Shown here: positions 45,804-59,393 of the stretch, in pieces
Numbering within the stretch: position 1 is the first letter of the stretch
How the letters are laid out: each line of letters opens with the position of its first letter
From: Gracilibacillus boraciitolerans JCM 21714
GTDB lineage: Bacteria; Bacillota; Bacilli; Bacillales; Amphibacillaceae
Direction: 5' to 3'
Assembly (NCBI RefSeq): GCF_000521485.1
Contig: NZ_BAVS01000001.1
Span: forward strand, 496,001-560,000
Length of the DNA stretch: 64,000 nt
Made by a program: the position numbers and the translations under genes
The notes under the pieces: model-generated
What the model saw: the letters and a program-made list of their open reading frames with translations, nothing else
What the model was told of the DNA's origin: nothing
Database searches by the model: none

Positions 45804-48002
45804 TTATCCTGTTTCTTCCTTTTCTTCAGAAGAGTCCTCAGACTCTTCTATATTGTTTGGTTGTTCCAGTTCTACCATCAAATAATCATTTTCATTAAAA
45901 GATGCTCCTGCCTCAACACTTTGTTTAACAATGTAACCACTTCCGACCCATTCCAAATCTAAATTCATAAAATCTTTAAATAGAAGAATATCTCGGAAAG
46001 ACCATCCAGTCATATCAGGCATTTTCAACTGATCCGTTGCTATAAATACTTTCTGACTAGACGTAAGTTTTGCCCCTTGTTCAAGACTTACTTTAGTTAT
46101 TTTACTACCATCACCAATAACAACAGGTCGAATGCCTGCCTCTTTTAATTCATTCACAAAAGCTTCCGTCTCTTTCCCAGCCCAGTCAGGAATTTCATTC
46201 ACTTTTAGTGGTGCTGTTGCTTCTTTATCGGGATTAATTTGCAGATACCGGAGACTATTCTCCATAACATTTTTAAAAATAAACGAAACCGGTGCAGATC
46301 CAGACTCTGTAACGTCTAAATCCGGCTCTTTTACTGAAACATACATAATTAGTTCAGGATCATCGGCTGGTGCCATACCTAAAAAGGAGAATATATAACT
46401 CTCTCTACCTGTTTTATACATCCCTGCATCTGGATCTACGAAATTAGCTGTGCCCGTTTTTCCAGCTACAGTATAATCCTTAAGATTAAATATATTATGA
46501 CCCGTTCCTTTTTCTGAAGTAATGACAGTTTCAAGTACTTCTAAGGTGCTTTGAGCTGACCCGGCTGAAATGGGTTCCCCCCCTACTACTTCTGGTTGAT
46601 TCTGCATTAGGACTTCATTTGTATCATGATCCACTGTCTTATCTATGATATATGGCTTTAGCATTTTTCCATTATTCGTAATAGCAGTGGCAGCTTTCAT
46701 TAATTGAATAGGGGTAGTGGTTGTACCTTGTCCATAGGAAGCTGTAACTTTCTCATCAGGATAATGATAAAGAATGTGTCCCGCAACTTCACCCGGTAAA
46801 TCTATTCCCGTTTTTGATCAAAATCAAAAGCTTTAAGATACCCTAGAAATCTATCTGGACCAATTTTTTCATAGGCTAACTTTGAAGCAGCTACATTGGA
46901 TGAACGCTGAATACCCTCTAAATAGCTAATCATTCCCCCATCCTCGTTTATTGTTATGATCGCCAATTGTACGTGAGTTGCTCTCCGCTTTGAAGGTGCC
47001 AGATTTATATAGTTCATCAGGGTTCCAGACACCTTCTTCAATGGCGGAAGCAAGTGTAAAGATTTTCATGGTTGATCCGGGTTCAAATGGTGTAGCAATC
47101 ACATCATTATACCAATTATCCACATCTTCAAGATTATTTGGATTATAACTCGGTCGATTGCTAAGCGCAAGAACTTCACCGGTTTTCGCATTCATTACCA
47201 CTGCCGTCATTCGAGTTGGCGCATATTCATCATTTACTTCTGACAGTGCATCCTCCATTAATGTTTGAATTTTCTGATCAATAGTAAGATAAACGTCATC
47301 ACCATTTTCAGGTTCATTTATTACTTCATTAGGATTTAATAATTTAAAATTAAATTTATCTCGCTGGTAAGAAATCGAACCATCAACACCAGTTAATAAT
47401 TCATTCATATAACTTTCAACACCATTAATCCCAATGATTTTATCCTCTTGTTTATCAGTTAAACCAATCGTATGCGAAGCAAACATGCCATTTGGGTAAA
47501 AACGGATTGGTTCTTCCATGAAATTAATTCCAGGCAACTCTAATGCTTCGATTTCATCTTTTTGTTCTTGATTCAATTCCCGTCCTTTGGAACCAAATTC
47601 GACTTGAAAACTATTTTTTTGCTTTCCTTCCTGAAGACTATTTAATACTACGCTTTCTTCCATTTCTAAAATCGGAGCCAGTTTTTGTGCGGTCTCTTCT
47701 ATATTTTTTACGTGTTTAGGATTTAAACCGTTTGTCGTATATGTCTCATCGAGAATAGCATATATACGATAGACGACATGTTCCTGAGCTAAAGACATGC
47801 CATTACGATCGTAAATAGTACCTCTGCTTGCAGGTATTGTATATTGATTCGTTCTCTTCTCTTCAGCTAGTTTTTGTATAGAAACACCTGATACCTCTCC
47901 AGAAACTTGAATATACAGAAAACGACCAGCAATAACAAGAAAAGCAACAGAAAAAATCACAATCCAAACGGTTGGCATTATTTGTGTTGTTTTACTTTTC
48001 AT
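45804..48002 (-). CDS. pbpB: division penicillin-binding protein 2B, frame broken twice
   Basis: PBP2B is the septal transpeptidase. Membrane helix (about 8-28), dimerisation domain, transpeptidase motifs TPFEPGSTMKIFTL (active Ser), SSN in IQRSSNVAASKL and AGKTGTANF, then two PASTA domains. Slips are at C5 46935-46939 (four fits NKRGWGMISYLEG) and T5 46811-46815 (six needed to give FDQKTGIDLPGEV). A C7 at 46577-46583 gives EVVGGEPIS. Essential for division, so errors in the sequence are suspected. Confidence 0.95.
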
Positions 48003-48012
48003 ATTTGAACAC

Positions 48013-48396
48013 CTATTCTGTTAATTCGCTAGCTTGCTTTACTTGTGTATTTTTAATTTTCAACCCATTATCTTTTGCAATTTTAATAATACGTTCTGGT
48101 TGACTTAGCTCCTTTTTCTTTAATGCTAAATTCTTATTATGTACACTTTGTTGTTCGATTTGTGCGTTTAACGACTCTATATTCCGATTTAACTGATCGA
48201 CAGAAGAACTAAAAGAAACAATGTAAGCAGAAATACAAAGAAACACCACAGCAAAGATAATATACATCATTTTTTCTCCACGTGTGATCCATCGTTTCTG
48301 TACTTTAACTTTCTTCTTAATAATCTTGGGTTGATGTTGTATCTCTTGGTCAAGATGGTCTTCTTTTTGCCATGTTCTAGCGTGCTGACTACTCAT
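48013..48396 (-). CDS. ftsL: cell division protein FtsL
   Basis: A 127-residue bitopic protein: basic cytoplasmic part (about 1-38), one membrane helix (MMYIIFAVVFLCISAYIVSF), and an extracellular coiled coil with leucine-zipper spacing that ends RIIKIAKDNGLKIKN. FtsL links DivIB/DivIC to PBP2B. It lies between rsmH and pbpB. Confidence 0.93.
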   Translation of the reverse strand: MSSQHARTWQKEDHLDQEIQHQPKIIKKKVKVQKRWITRGEKMMYIIFAVVFLCISAYIVSFSSSVDQLNRNIESLNAQIEQQSVHNKNLALKKKELSQPERIIKIAKDNGLKIKNTQVKQASELTE

Positions 48397-48431
48397 TGTT
48401 ATTCCACCCTTCTATTTTTTTATATATTTTT

Positions 48432-49373
48432 TCATCTTTCTTTCACTTTTTCGATAATTCTTAGCTTTGCAGATCGGGAACGCCTATTCTCCTCTAGTTC
48501 TTTCTCAGATGGTAAAATAGGCTTTCGATTTACTAACTGAAAAGGTGGTTTAAACTCTTCGGGTATAACTGGTAAATTTTTTGGCAGAGGTGGAACAGTA
48601 CTCCACTTTTTAAATGTTTGCTTACAAATTCGATCTTCTAAGGAATGAAATGTAATAACAGACATCCTTCCACCTATTCGCAAGGCCTTTCCAGCTTGTG
48701 CTAACACATCTTCAAATGCTTGCAATTCATCATTTACAGCAATGCGAATAGCCTGAAAAGTTCTTTTAGCTGGATGTCCGCCCGTTCTTCTAGCAGGAGC
48801 AGGTATTGCTTCTTTTATAATTTCCACTAAATCAAAAGTAGTTTCAATTGTTTTAACTATTCTTCTTGCTTCAATTTTACGAGCGATTTGTTTCGAAAAC
48901 TTTTCTTCTCCGTATTTAAAGAAAATCGATACTAATTGTTCATAGGACCAATTATTCACAATTTCATATGCGGTAAGACTATCATCTTGATTCATCCGCA
49001 TATCCAATGGTGCGTCATACTGATAACTAAATCCTCGTTCACCACGATCAAGTTGTGGTGAAGACACACCAAGATCGAACAAAATCCCGTCAACTTGATC
49101 TATATTTAACATCTCTAATTCATTTAACAGATATCTAAAATTACTTTTAACAAAGGAAATTTTATTTTTGTATGCACGCAATCTCTCTTTTGCAGCGTCT
49201 AAAGCATCCAGATCTTGATCGAATGCAATTAATTTTCCTTCATCATCTAACTGTTCAAGTATGTATTCAGAATGACCGCCTCCACCGAGCGTGCAATCCA
49301 CATAAATTCCGTTTGGTTTTATATTTAGGCCATCAACTGTTTCTTTTTTTAATACTGTATAATGTCCAAACAT
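48432..49373 (-). CDS. rsmH: 16S rRNA (cytosine-1402-N4) methyltransferase RsmH (MraW)
   Basis: RsmH methylates C1402 of 16S rRNA. The SAM motif [12 protein letters not shown], then [27 protein letters not shown] and the C-terminal [11 protein letters not shown] are intact. Length 313. It lies between mraZ and ftsL as expected. Confidence 0.97.
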   Translation of the reverse strand: MFGHYTVLKKETVDGLNIKPNGIYVDCTLGGGGHSEYILEQLDDEGKLIAFDQDLDALDAAKERLRAYKNKISFVKSNFRYLLNELEMLNIDQVDGILFDLGVSSPQLDRGERGFSYQYDAPLDMRMNQDDSLTAYEIVNNWSYEQLVSIFFKYGEEKFSKQIARKIEARRIVKTIETTFDLVEIIKEAIPAPARRTGGHPAKRTFQAIRIAVNDELQAFEDVLAQAGKALRIGGRMSVITFHSLEDRICKQTFKKWSTVPPLPKNLPVIPEEFKPPFQLVNRKPILPSEKELEENRRSRSAKLRIIEKVKER

Positions 49374-49397
49374 GGGTCACCTCTGTCATATTGTCAT

Positions 49398-49832
49398 TTA
49401 CAAATCAAAATCCATCATATTTTCTGCGATTTCTGCAAATGAGTCTTCAGAAATATCAACAAACTCTTTCCATTTATCATCTGCCCAGAATTCTACGCGA
49501 TTGGATACCCCAATCACCGCACACTCTTTCTCAATACCGGCATATGTGCGTAACGGTGCTGGTATATTAATTCTTCCCTGTTTGTCCAATTCACATTCAA
49601 CAGCACCTGAAAAGAAGAATCGCGTGAATGCTCGAGCATCTTTTTTTGTTAATGGTAACTTTTTTAATTTTTCTTCTAAAAGGTGCCATTCATTCATCGG
49701 ATATGCAAATAGACATTGATCTAGCCCACGTGTAACGACGAACTGCTCTCCTAGCTCATCTCTGAACTTTGAAGGTACAATGATTCGTCCTTTTATATCA
49801 ATGTTATGTTGAAATTCCCCCCCCATGAACAT
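49398..49832 (-). CDS. mraZ: transcriptional regulator MraZ
   Basis: MraZ is a ring-forming AbrB-like regulator of its own cluster. Two SpoVT/AbrB-type halves with [25 protein letters not shown]. The start [16 protein letters not shown] contains a C8 run (49817-49824); relatives read MFMGEF, which needs five, so three bases look extra. First gene of the dcw cluster. Confidence 0.96.
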   Translation of the reverse strand: MFMGGEFQHNIDIKGRIIVPSKFRDELGEQFVVTRGLDQCLFAYPMNEWHLLEEKLKKLPLTKKDARAFTRFFFSGAVECELDKQGRINIPAPLRTYAGIEKECAVIGVSNRVEFWADDKWKEFVDISEDSFAEIAENMMDFDL

Positions 49833-50182
49833 ATCCTAACACCCACTTTCTCACCTTATAGTACCACATCCCCCCCACTTTTCACCACATAAAATTCAAA
49901 AAAATATTTACTTGTTTGAAAGCGTCTTTAAAACAGTTTAAACATAAACGAAATTTATAAATACAGCAGTTGTTTTCTGTACAAATGTACAGTTTTCCCC
50001 AAAATCAAAAATAACAATCCAAGTCTTATACATTGATAAAAAGTTAGTTGAAGAACACGCCCCCCGGAAAGAAAAGTGGTCAAGCTGGAGCGGTTGTTAC
50101 GCACAGGTTCCTATCAAAATTACCACTTCGAAGAGAAAATTCTCGATACCGCGAATTAAAGGATGATATATTTCTCCACTAC
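49833..50182. other. upstream region of mraZ; no gene seen
   Basis: About 350 bases without a supported ORF. A C7 run at 49870-49876 and a C6 at 50060-50065 lie here. TACTAT at about 49860 on the minus strand could be a -10 for mraZ, but no -35 stands out. Bases 50060-50105 resemble, with many changes, the inner part of the element at 9408-9509 in reverse orientation. Direct MraZ-binding repeats were not recognised. Confidence 0.4.
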
Positions 50183-50220
50183 AAAAAAAGGTAATTAGCT
50201 CTTTGGCCAATTACCTTTTT
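50183..50220. terminator. terminator downstream of bshC
   Basis: Arms AAAAGGTAATT and AATTACCTTTT with A/T runs on both sides lie just before the bshC stop. Works in either direction by structure. Confidence 0.85.
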
Positions 50221-50226
50221 CATAAA

Positions 50227-51854
50227 CTATAAATATACTACGTAGTGTTGTTTTTTCCAGTCAAACGGATAATTAGAAATATCCTTTAACCAATCATCCC
50301 CATAGATATTAAGAAAATAAAGAATATTCCATGTTCGTTCTTGTAATCCATTAAAGGGATTCACATGCATTTGAACAAAATCAAATTCATTTAAATGATC
50401 TGCATATTTACGCTTGAACTCTTGATTTATTCTATTCGCCAGGTGATCAACCTGTTTTAGTAATAATTCTAAATTCTTATCAGCAAATTGAGAAATATCA
50501 TCTGATAAGTGAGTGGTTACTTCTTTCATTGGTCCGTGACCATCAATAATCATTCTTTTAAACTGATTTGCCATTTCATCTACAGGTGCTTGTGATTGAG
50601 ACTTTAACCAATTTAGTCTATGAGACTGCACCCCCCCTTGATTAATAACTTGTGTTAAAGAAAGATTATATCTGTTAATTTGTTTCAGTACTTTCTGCTC
50701 TACCATAGTAAGCGATATTCTCGGAAGAACAGGTGGCATCTTCATTGATAAGCTATGAAAGGATCCTTTTAGAATAGACCAATAAGCCGCTTCACTTGGA
50801 CCAGCGAAAAAAGCTAATGTAGGAAATAGTTTCTCTTGCATCAAAGGTCTCGTCACCACATTATTAGATAATCTTTCAGGTGTCTCAGTTGCAATTTTTA
50901 ACAGCTCTTCCTCTGTGTACTGACATTCATTATTTTTGCCAACCCATATCTTATTCATTTTTTGCAACAATATTCTTTCATTATTTTCCTTAATAAATAA
51001 ATGTCCGTCGTTTTCATTAGCTTCTACCGTAACATGATACCCATTTGTTTTCATTGTTTGAAGCGATTGAAAAACATCTTGACTGATCACAGGTTGATTT
51101 TGAATTATATCTTTAAAAAATGATACCTCTAATTGTCGAACATCTTTATCATCAGAATCTATCAGAATTAAACCCGTTTCCGCGAATAGTTCATGAATGA
51201 ATAATGCAAAAAAGTCGACAAAGGTATCTGCAGTTTTTAAATGTTTTTCTAAATTTGTCACAATCTTTTTTGTATAAGTACTTTCCTTTAACTCACGTAT
51301 GATTAAATTAATCCATTGAACTGCATCCTCTTTATCCAAAGAGCGATTAGATATCGAAACTCTTTCTGTATAATGATCTCCCATAGCATATTTCTTTAGA
51401 TCAGTTCCATCTGGAAGGTACACATGATTTACTTCATCGTAATCGTGATCTTCCCCCCCTGCAATCCAAAAAACCGGTAAAACAGGGATGCCGAGCAGGA
51501 TCGTTTGTTGTTTTGCAAATGAAATTATGGATATTATTTTATTAATCGTATATAAAGGACCTGATAATATACCCGCTTGTTGTCCACCAATTACTACCAC
51601 ACTGTTTGGATCCCTTAGTTTATCAATATTTTCAAATGTCTGTTGATCCGCTTGCCAGCCTTGATTTAGTTTGATTAAGGTATTTGCCAAAGCATTTCTA
51701 TCAAAAGATACTTCATATAAATCACTAATTCGCTGCTGAAATACATTAGGATCATAGGATTATAATCAAAATGATCTAATAAGGATGAATCTCCTTGTTC
51801 GTAGTCATGAATAAATTTATTATGTAAATCGAGTCTATTGGATTCGATACGCAT
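50227..51854 (-). CDS. bshC: putative bacillithiol synthase (cysteine ligase) BshC, frame broken once
   Basis: BshC adds Cys to GlcN-malate in bacillithiol synthesis. Family stretches VVVIGGQQAGILSGPLYTINKI, VFWIAGGEDHDYDEVNH and FAGPSEAAYWS are present. The N-terminal 45 residues (MRIESNRLDLHNKF) are in another frame, joined by restoring one T near 51755 (CCTATG to CCTTATG, giving YNPYDPNVFQQRI). C7 runs at 50631, 51453 (IAGGED; family IAGED) and 51865 in the Shine-Dalgarno. Next to mraZ as in B. subtilis. Confidence 0.93.
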
Positions 51855-51962
51855 TAATGAACTGCCCCCCCTTCGTTTTTCAATATATACATTTGTAATC
51901 CATTAGTATTGTACATAATAGGAAAGATAAAAGCACATAATTTGTTTAGGTATTTATTATTT

Positions 51963-52349
51963 TCACACGATTAAGGATATATTATATATTATGCCATATA
52001 TGATCGTTACAATATGTAATGCAAAAAATAGCAAGAAGGTTACTTTCTGAAAACGTTTCCATACTTGCATAAAAACAATATCTGTGTACCGTTGCCAATG
52101 GATAACGGTACACAAAAGAAAAATAATTAACAGAACAATCAAAATGTATCCAAATAAGTTAATAGAAAAAATGGAATAGATAACAGTACCTACAGATACA
52201 ACATATAATCCGGTTGTGCTATTAACAGCTAAATGAATAGAATACCATTTGTGCTTTAAGATCTTATAAGATAGTTTATAGACTAAATAAGTCATGAGAA
52301 ATGGTAATGTGATCATAAATGCTAATATATAATATAAGCCTTCTGCCAT
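51963..52349 (-). CDS. DUF3397 family membrane protein
   Basis: About 128 residues with four predicted membrane helices. ATG 52347-52349 (MAEGLYYILAFMITLPF) is chosen with GCGAGG upstream; the longer frame extends into the gerR terminator. DUF3397 proteins occur upstream of bshC in several Bacillaceae. Function is unknown. Confidence 0.75.
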   Translation of the reverse strand: MAEGLYYILAFMITLPFLMTYLVYKLSYKILKHKWYSIHLAVNSTTGLYVVSVGTVIYSIFSINLFGYILIVLLIIFLLCTVIHWQRYTDIVFMQVWKRFQKVTFLLFFALHIVTIIYGIIYNISLIV

Positions 52350-52471
52350 AAAAACAACCTCGCTTTTTAAAAGTGAAATAAATCGCACATCATTACTTTT
52401 AGTCATGTTTATTATTATAGAAGACTTTTTCACTTGTGCAAGGTATATTAATAAAAAATCAAGATAGCATA

Positions 52472-52496
52472 CAAAAACCTCATCCAAAAGATGAGG
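52472..52496 (-). terminator. terminator downstream of gerR
   Basis: Minus strand CCTCATC, TTTT-type loop, GGATGAGG then T5. It separates gerR from the DUF3397-bshC pair. Confidence 0.85.
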
Positions 52497-52532
52497 CGAT
52501 TTAAAAGAATACTTCATTAATTAATGAATGAA

Positions 52533-52982
52533 TTAATGCTTAAGCTTATCTAACGCTTGATTGACAGTATAAACAAAGCTAAGATAATCTTGCAACTGTT
52601 GTTTCAATTTTTTATTTTCTTCAAATAAACTACGTAATTCCTGATGGTGGTCCATTTGCTGATAAAAATGTTGAAGCCTTTCTAATGTTTGTATTACTTC
52701 ATGAATATTAGGCTGATCTTCATTCTCATATTTTATAGTGTGTTCTGAATCTAGCGTGAATTTCTTTCGATTGCTTTTAGCGAATTGAATCGCTTCATCA
52801 TATTGCTTTCTAAGCGTGGCATTCCATCTGAACCCACATGCTGCAGAAGTACGAGATAACTTCCCTCCCACTTCTTTAAAAGCCTCTAATTGCGTTCTAC
52901 CTTCTCGAATATAACGGATTACTGTTTCCGCTAACAAAATATCCTCATCACTTGTCCATGCATCCTGACGATTCCCTTGCAC
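52533..52982 (-). CDS. gerR: RsfA-family sporulation regulator (GerR/YlbO)
   Basis: A 149-residue regulator. The N-terminal Myb/SANT-like domain [21 protein letters not shown] is the RsfA-family mark, followed by a C-terminal coiled coil. The place next to rpmF matches ylbO (gerR), a SigE-dependent mother-cell regulator in B. subtilis. RsfA is a paralogue, so context decides the name. Confidence 0.85.
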   Translation of the reverse strand: MQGNRQDAWTSDEDILLAETVIRYIREGRTQLEAFKEVGGKLSRTSAACGFRWNATLRKQYDEAIQFAKSNRKKFTLDSEHTIKYENEDQPNIHEVIQTLERLQHFYQQMDHHQELRSLFEENKKLKQQLQDYLSFVYTVNQALDKLKH

Positions 52983-53164
52983 AATCCCACCTCCTCTATC
53001 CTTGTTTACAATGTATGCAACTAATAGAAGAGATAGACATATTGTACATATAAATCAGAAATCTTAATTCTGTTCATTGGCATCATCTCTCAATTTCATT
53101 ATCAAAAATTCACAAGAGAAAGAGGAAGATGTCCCTATTAATAACGGTTTAGTTTTTTTATTAT

Positions 53165-53201
53165 AAAAATAGTGGGAGAAATATTCCTCCACACTATTTT
53201 T
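53165..53201 (-). terminator. terminator downstream of rpmF
   Basis: Minus strand AAAAATAGTG..GGAGGAAT and matching arm ending CACTATTTTT with a T-run after it form a hairpin just past the rpmF stop. Confidence 0.8.
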
Positions 53202-53218
53202 GAGTACATCATATTAAA

Positions 53219-53392
53219 TTATTGTTCAACTACTTGCTTTCCATCATATTGTCCACAAGATTTACATACATGGTGTGGTTTAGTTAGCTCACCACAATTA
53301 GAACATTCTACCATTCCTGGTACATGTAATTTTTTATGAGTACGACGTTGATTTTTCACCTTTTTAGAAGTTTTTCGCTTAGGTACTGCCAT
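53219..53392 (-). CDS. rpmF: 50S ribosomal protein L32
   Basis: A 57-residue product starting [19 protein letters not shown], with four Cys in two pairs (CSNCGE, CKSCGQ) that bind zinc. Found downstream of ylbN as usual. RBS AAAGGAGG. Stop TAA at 53219-53221. Confidence 0.97.
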   Translation of the reverse strand: MAVPKRKTSKKVKNQRRTHKKLHVPGMVECSNCGELTKPHHVCKSCGQYDGKQVVEQ

Positions 53393-53424
53393 ACATTACA
53401 CCTCCTTTAAAGAGAAGTAAAGAT

Positions 53425-53951
53425 TTATCCTTTACTATCTTCCTTGTTACTTTTGTCATTTAATAAAGATTTAAGCTTTTCGAGTCGTGGATCGACCTTT
53501 TCTATTTTTTCTTCACCTGTGATAAGAGTCCATCCATTTCCCTCTTTGACTGTATTTGCTTCTAATTCTTTCTTTTCCGCAAACACTCGTAAAGGTATCT
53601 CTAGTAATACATTTTCCTTTATATAAGGCATTAAGTCAAGTACCTCACTGTCATTTAAATGCACTTCTTCATCCTCGTAATAAGCAGATGTGGTAAATGA
53701 CTCATACGCATCAATTGAGAAAACATAAGGGACATCTATCAAAGTCCTAGCACAAGGTAAAATCATCGTACCCTGAATCTGGAAGTCACAGATTATATCT
53801 TCTCCATCCATTCTAGCTGTTCCCTCCACTAGAACTGGTTCAATATATCGAATATCGTTATCCATATTTTCTATATCTGATATATCAATTTCTTCTTTAA
53901 AAGATATTGGTTCTCCCTGTGATCGATTCAGTTTTGGATATATAATTTCAT
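53425..53951 (-). CDS. ylbN: DUF177 family protein YlbN (YceD-like), frame broken near the N-terminus
   Basis: YceD/YlbN proteins precede rpmF in most bacteria; the plant relative acts in 23S rRNA accumulation. The start ATG 53949-53951 has GAGGTGA upstream, but the frame stops after seven codons. One more T in T4 53932-53935 would give QKLNRSQGEPISFKEEIDIS and join it to the body (PCARTLIDVPYVFSI...). C-terminal part is acidic. The function in bacteria is unclear. Confidence 0.85.
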
Positions 53952-54045
53952 ATTATTCACCTCAAGGCAACAAGAAATATTTTAAAAGGAAATGAAGCAT
54001 TTGTCAATATATTTTTACCACATAAACAACATTTAATCTTTAATA

Positions 54046-54054
54046 TGCTATACT
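54046..54054 (+). promoter_or_regulatory. extended -10 promoter of tmcAL
   Basis: TGCTATACT, with TATACT at 54049-54054, about 70 bases before the tmcAL ATG. No convincing -35 at normal spacing. Confidence 0.45.
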
Positions 54055-54123
54055 ACTTACTACGATACACTTAGAATTTACACCCTTATTTATTTCATTC
54101 ATTTTTTTACGAGGAGGTAGCCC

Positions 54124-55337
54124 ATGAAAGCTTGTGGATTAATTGTCGAATACAATCCCTATCATAACGGACATCACTATCACTTTCAACAGGCAAAGAA
54201 AATTACTAACTCAGATTGTGTGATCGCTGTAATGAGTGGGAATTTTTTACAGAGAGGTGAACCCGCTATTATTGATAAGTTCAACCGGGCAAAAATTGCA
54301 ATTGAGCAGGGAATTGATTTAATTGTAGAATTACCATACTTTTATGCAGTCCAACATAGCGAATTATTTGCACGGGGGGGAGCAATTAGAATATTGGACA
54401 GTTTACAAGTTGATTCGATTTGTTTTGGAAGTGAACATGGCAAAATTAACGATTTTACTGAAATGTATCAAATCATAAAAAACATCAAGAAGAATATGAT
54501 TCCTATTTAAAACTGATGTTAAACAATGGAGAATCCTATCCTAAAGCTAATGAATTAGCTTTCAATAAAATTGGTGGTAATAAATTATTAATTGATTTTA
54601 CAAAACCAAATAATATTTTAGGTTACCAATATGTTAAAAGCATCTATGACATAGATTCCAAAATCGTACCTATTACAATTAAGAGAATTAAAAATGACTT
54701 TCATGACAGTGAAATTAAAGACTCTATAGCAAGTGCTACAAGTATCAGAAATCAATTATTCCACGAGAATGAAGAAAATATTATACAAGCAGTTCCTTAT
54801 AAATCAAAGGAAATATTGGATAATTATCGATTAAACTATGGTGCATGGCATTATTGGCAAAACTATTTTACTATTCTTAAATATCGTGTATTAACAATGT
54901 CAAGAAGTGAATTAAAGAAGATTCACGGTATGAAAGAAGGTCTAGAGAATCGAATTATTGAGAAGATAAGTAAGGCTACGAATTTTAATGAGTTTATGGA
55001 ATTAGTAAAAACAAAAAGATACACAAAGACTAGTTTGCAACGAATTTTCGCCAACATATTAACAAATACAACATCAACAGAAATAAAGCACCTTATTGCT
55101 CAAGAGCAGCCTGATGGAATCCGTGTGCTCGCGATGTCTCCTATAGGTCGTCAGTGGCTAAATCAGCATAAACAACAAATAGAAACTACCATTTTTACTA
55201 GTAACAAGAAACCCTATCCATATCAGACAATGGATGAACGTATTGACAATGCGTATTACAGCATTTTACCTATTCCTGTTCAACAACGACTGCTGAAGCA
55301 ATCATACCAAAAACCGATATTTAAGACGTCACAATAA
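54124..55337 (+). CDS. tmcAL: tRNA(Met) cytidine acetate ligase TmcAL (YlbM), frame broken once
   Basis: TmcAL makes N4-acetylcytidine at C34 of elongator tRNA-Met, using acetate and ATP. The nucleotidyltransferase motif [16 protein letters not shown] and the SATSIR motif are present. An A6 run (54477-54482) needs seven to read [23 protein letters not shown]7 at 54374-54380 gives [11 protein letters not shown] (family FARGAI). RBS GAGGAGG. Opposite strand to its neighbours. Confidence 0.93.
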
Positions 55338-55381
55338 AGAAAGCAGATAATCGCTTAGAATCCACGCCTACCAAAGAAATG

Positions 55382-56401
55382 TTATAAACTTTCCAGGTAG
55401 GCAACAGCATCTTCGAAATGGTCGACGGGTACAATTTTCATTTCAGTATTAATTTCTTCTGCTACTTTTTTTGCTAATTCATAGTTGGATCCTTCTCTAC
55501 CATTTTCATTTGGAGCAAAAAATATTGCGCAACCAGCTCGATCTGCAGCTACAACTTTTTTATCGATACCACCGATTCTGCCAACATTGCCTTCATAATC
55601 AATTTCACCCGTTCCAGCTATTTGAAGCCCTTTCGTTAAATCTTCCTCTGTTAACTGATCATATATTTCTAATGAGAACATTAGACCTGCACTTGGACCC
55701 CCAATTTCCCCACTGGAGAATTGCAACTCTGGAGAAACATTAACATCACGATTGGTAACTAGACTTATTCCAATTCCTGGTTTTCCATCCAACTGCTCCA
55801 ATGCTTTCAACGTAATTTCCTTCTCAAAAGTTTCTTCCTGCCGCTGAATTGTTACTAAAATCTTATCTCCTACTTGTTTACCAGACACATAATCAATTAA
55901 ATCATTTGCTTCTTTTATTGTTTTTCCATCAATTTTCGTAATTTCATCCTCGGGTTGTAGGATTCCTTCTGCAGGCATATCTTTAACAACTGATACAACA
56001 TAGACACCATTGTATTCAATTTCAATTTCCTTATTTGCTGCTTTATATGCAACCACTTTAGATGATTCTTGTGAGCTTTCCATCATCATTAGTTGTAATT
56101 GTCGATATTCACTATCTGTCATGCCTTCTTGTAAAACTTCTTCTACAGGTAAAATGTCGTAATAATCTTTAACTAACGCCAATATATATTGAAAAGGCGT
56201 TGCTTTACCTCCCTGAATGGTAACAAGATGCATGTCACCTTCACTCTCAAAACCACCTTTTACCTCTACTACAGGGTTAAGAGGATCAGCATGACCAGGT
56301 TTGTGAATATAATATGGCATCTGATAGCTGAAAAATAAGAATACAGCAATTAACGCTATTATAAACAATATAATGCGAACTTTACTTTTTACTTGGAACA
56401 T
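55382..56401 (-). CDS. ylbL: PDZ and Lon-type serine protease YlbL (SepM-like)
   Basis: A membrane-anchored protease of 339 residues: N-terminal helix (about 9-26), PDZ domain (about 125-205) and Lon-type S16 domain with catalytic Ser in GGPSAGLMFSL and Lys in GGIDKKVVAADRAG. Relatives process signals or cell-envelope proteins. G4 and G5 tracts (55698-55711) are not expanded. Confidence 0.92.
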   Translation of the reverse strand: MFQVKSKVRIILFIIALIAVFLFFSYQMPYYIHKPGHADPLNPVVEVKGGFESEGDMHLVTIQGGKATPFQYILALVKDYYDILPVEEVLQEGMTDSEYRQLQLMMMESSQESSKVVAYKAANKEIEIEYNGVYVVSVVKDMPAEGILQPEDEITKIDGKTIKEANDLIDYVSGKQVGDKILVTIQRQEETFEKEITLKALEQLDGKPGIGISLVTNRDVNVSPELQFSSGEIGGPSAGLMFSLEIYDQLTEEDLTKGLQIAGTGEIDYEGNVGRIGGIDKKVVAADRAGCAIFFAPNENGREGSNYELAKKVAEEINTEMKIVPVDHFEDAVAYLESL

Positions 56402-56569
56402 AAATAGCCTTCTTTCTTCCTCTTACTATTTCCATAAAATCATTATGAATTGTAATATTTCATGTACAAGCTTGCGTATATATTAAACAATTGCCTATTG
56501 AAAACATTATTTATTTTACTACTATTTTAAACAAAGGTACAGAAAAGTGACAGTAAGGGAGTGCAAAAA

Positions 56570-58808
<2,239 letters not shown>

Positions 58809-59008
58809 AGCATTTCCCTCTCTTCATCCATTCTAAAATCTCTCTTACTATAGCATGAAAGTTGGATAATTCTCAAATTACCAAGTATAAATCAATATAG
58901 ATTGGTACAAACTTAAAGTAAAGCAACATATTTATTTGTTGCTTTAATTCGGAGAAGACTTACATTTCCCCCCATAAGTTCTTCCTCCGGTTTCTCCTCT
59001 CCCTTTAT

Positions 59009-59076
59009 CTTTTTATTTTCTTATAAATAAGAAAATAAAAAGAGCCTGCAGTTAAATGATAACTGCAGGTTTTTTT
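59009..59076 (-). terminator. tandem hairpins downstream of ylbG
   Basis: CCTGCAGTTA and TAACTGCAGG (59045-59054, 59060-59069) form a hairpin touching the ylbG stop. On the minus strand it is followed by CTCTTTTTATTTTC. A second AT-rich palindrome lies at 59009-59042. The rest of 58809-59008 has a C6 tract (58968-58973) and no ORF. Confidence 0.75.
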
Positions 59077-59351
59077 TAAATTCCCATTTTATAATCATAT
59101 TCTTTCGCTTTATCAACTATTTTACTTTCAAATTCTGTTTTGATAAACGGTTTATATGAAGGCTCTACCTTTGTGATAAAAGGTAATTTGAGCAACGATT
59201 GATAAGTATCATCGAACTGATTTTGATCTACATAAATTATCGCATATTTTAATTTTTTTGAAACATGAATCATATGGCCAAACTTTTTTATGTGCTTAAC
59301 GTGTTTCATTTGATTAAACCAAACGATTAATCCTTGTCGTTTTACAATCAT
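59076..59351 (-). CDS. ylbG: DUF2129 family protein YlbG
   Basis: A 91-residue protein (MIVKRQGLIVWFNQMKHVKHIKKFGHMIHVSKK). The family is small and conserved beside ylbF in Bacillaceae. Function unknown. Confidence 0.9.
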   Translation of the reverse strand: MIVKRQGLIVWFNQMKHVKHIKKFGHMIHVSKKLKYAIIYVDQNQFDDTYQSLLKLPFITKVEPSYKPFIKTEFESKIVDKAKEYDYKMGI

Positions 59352-59393
59352 ATCCGCACCTCACTTTTTTTGTAAATGATTCCGGTTATTTTG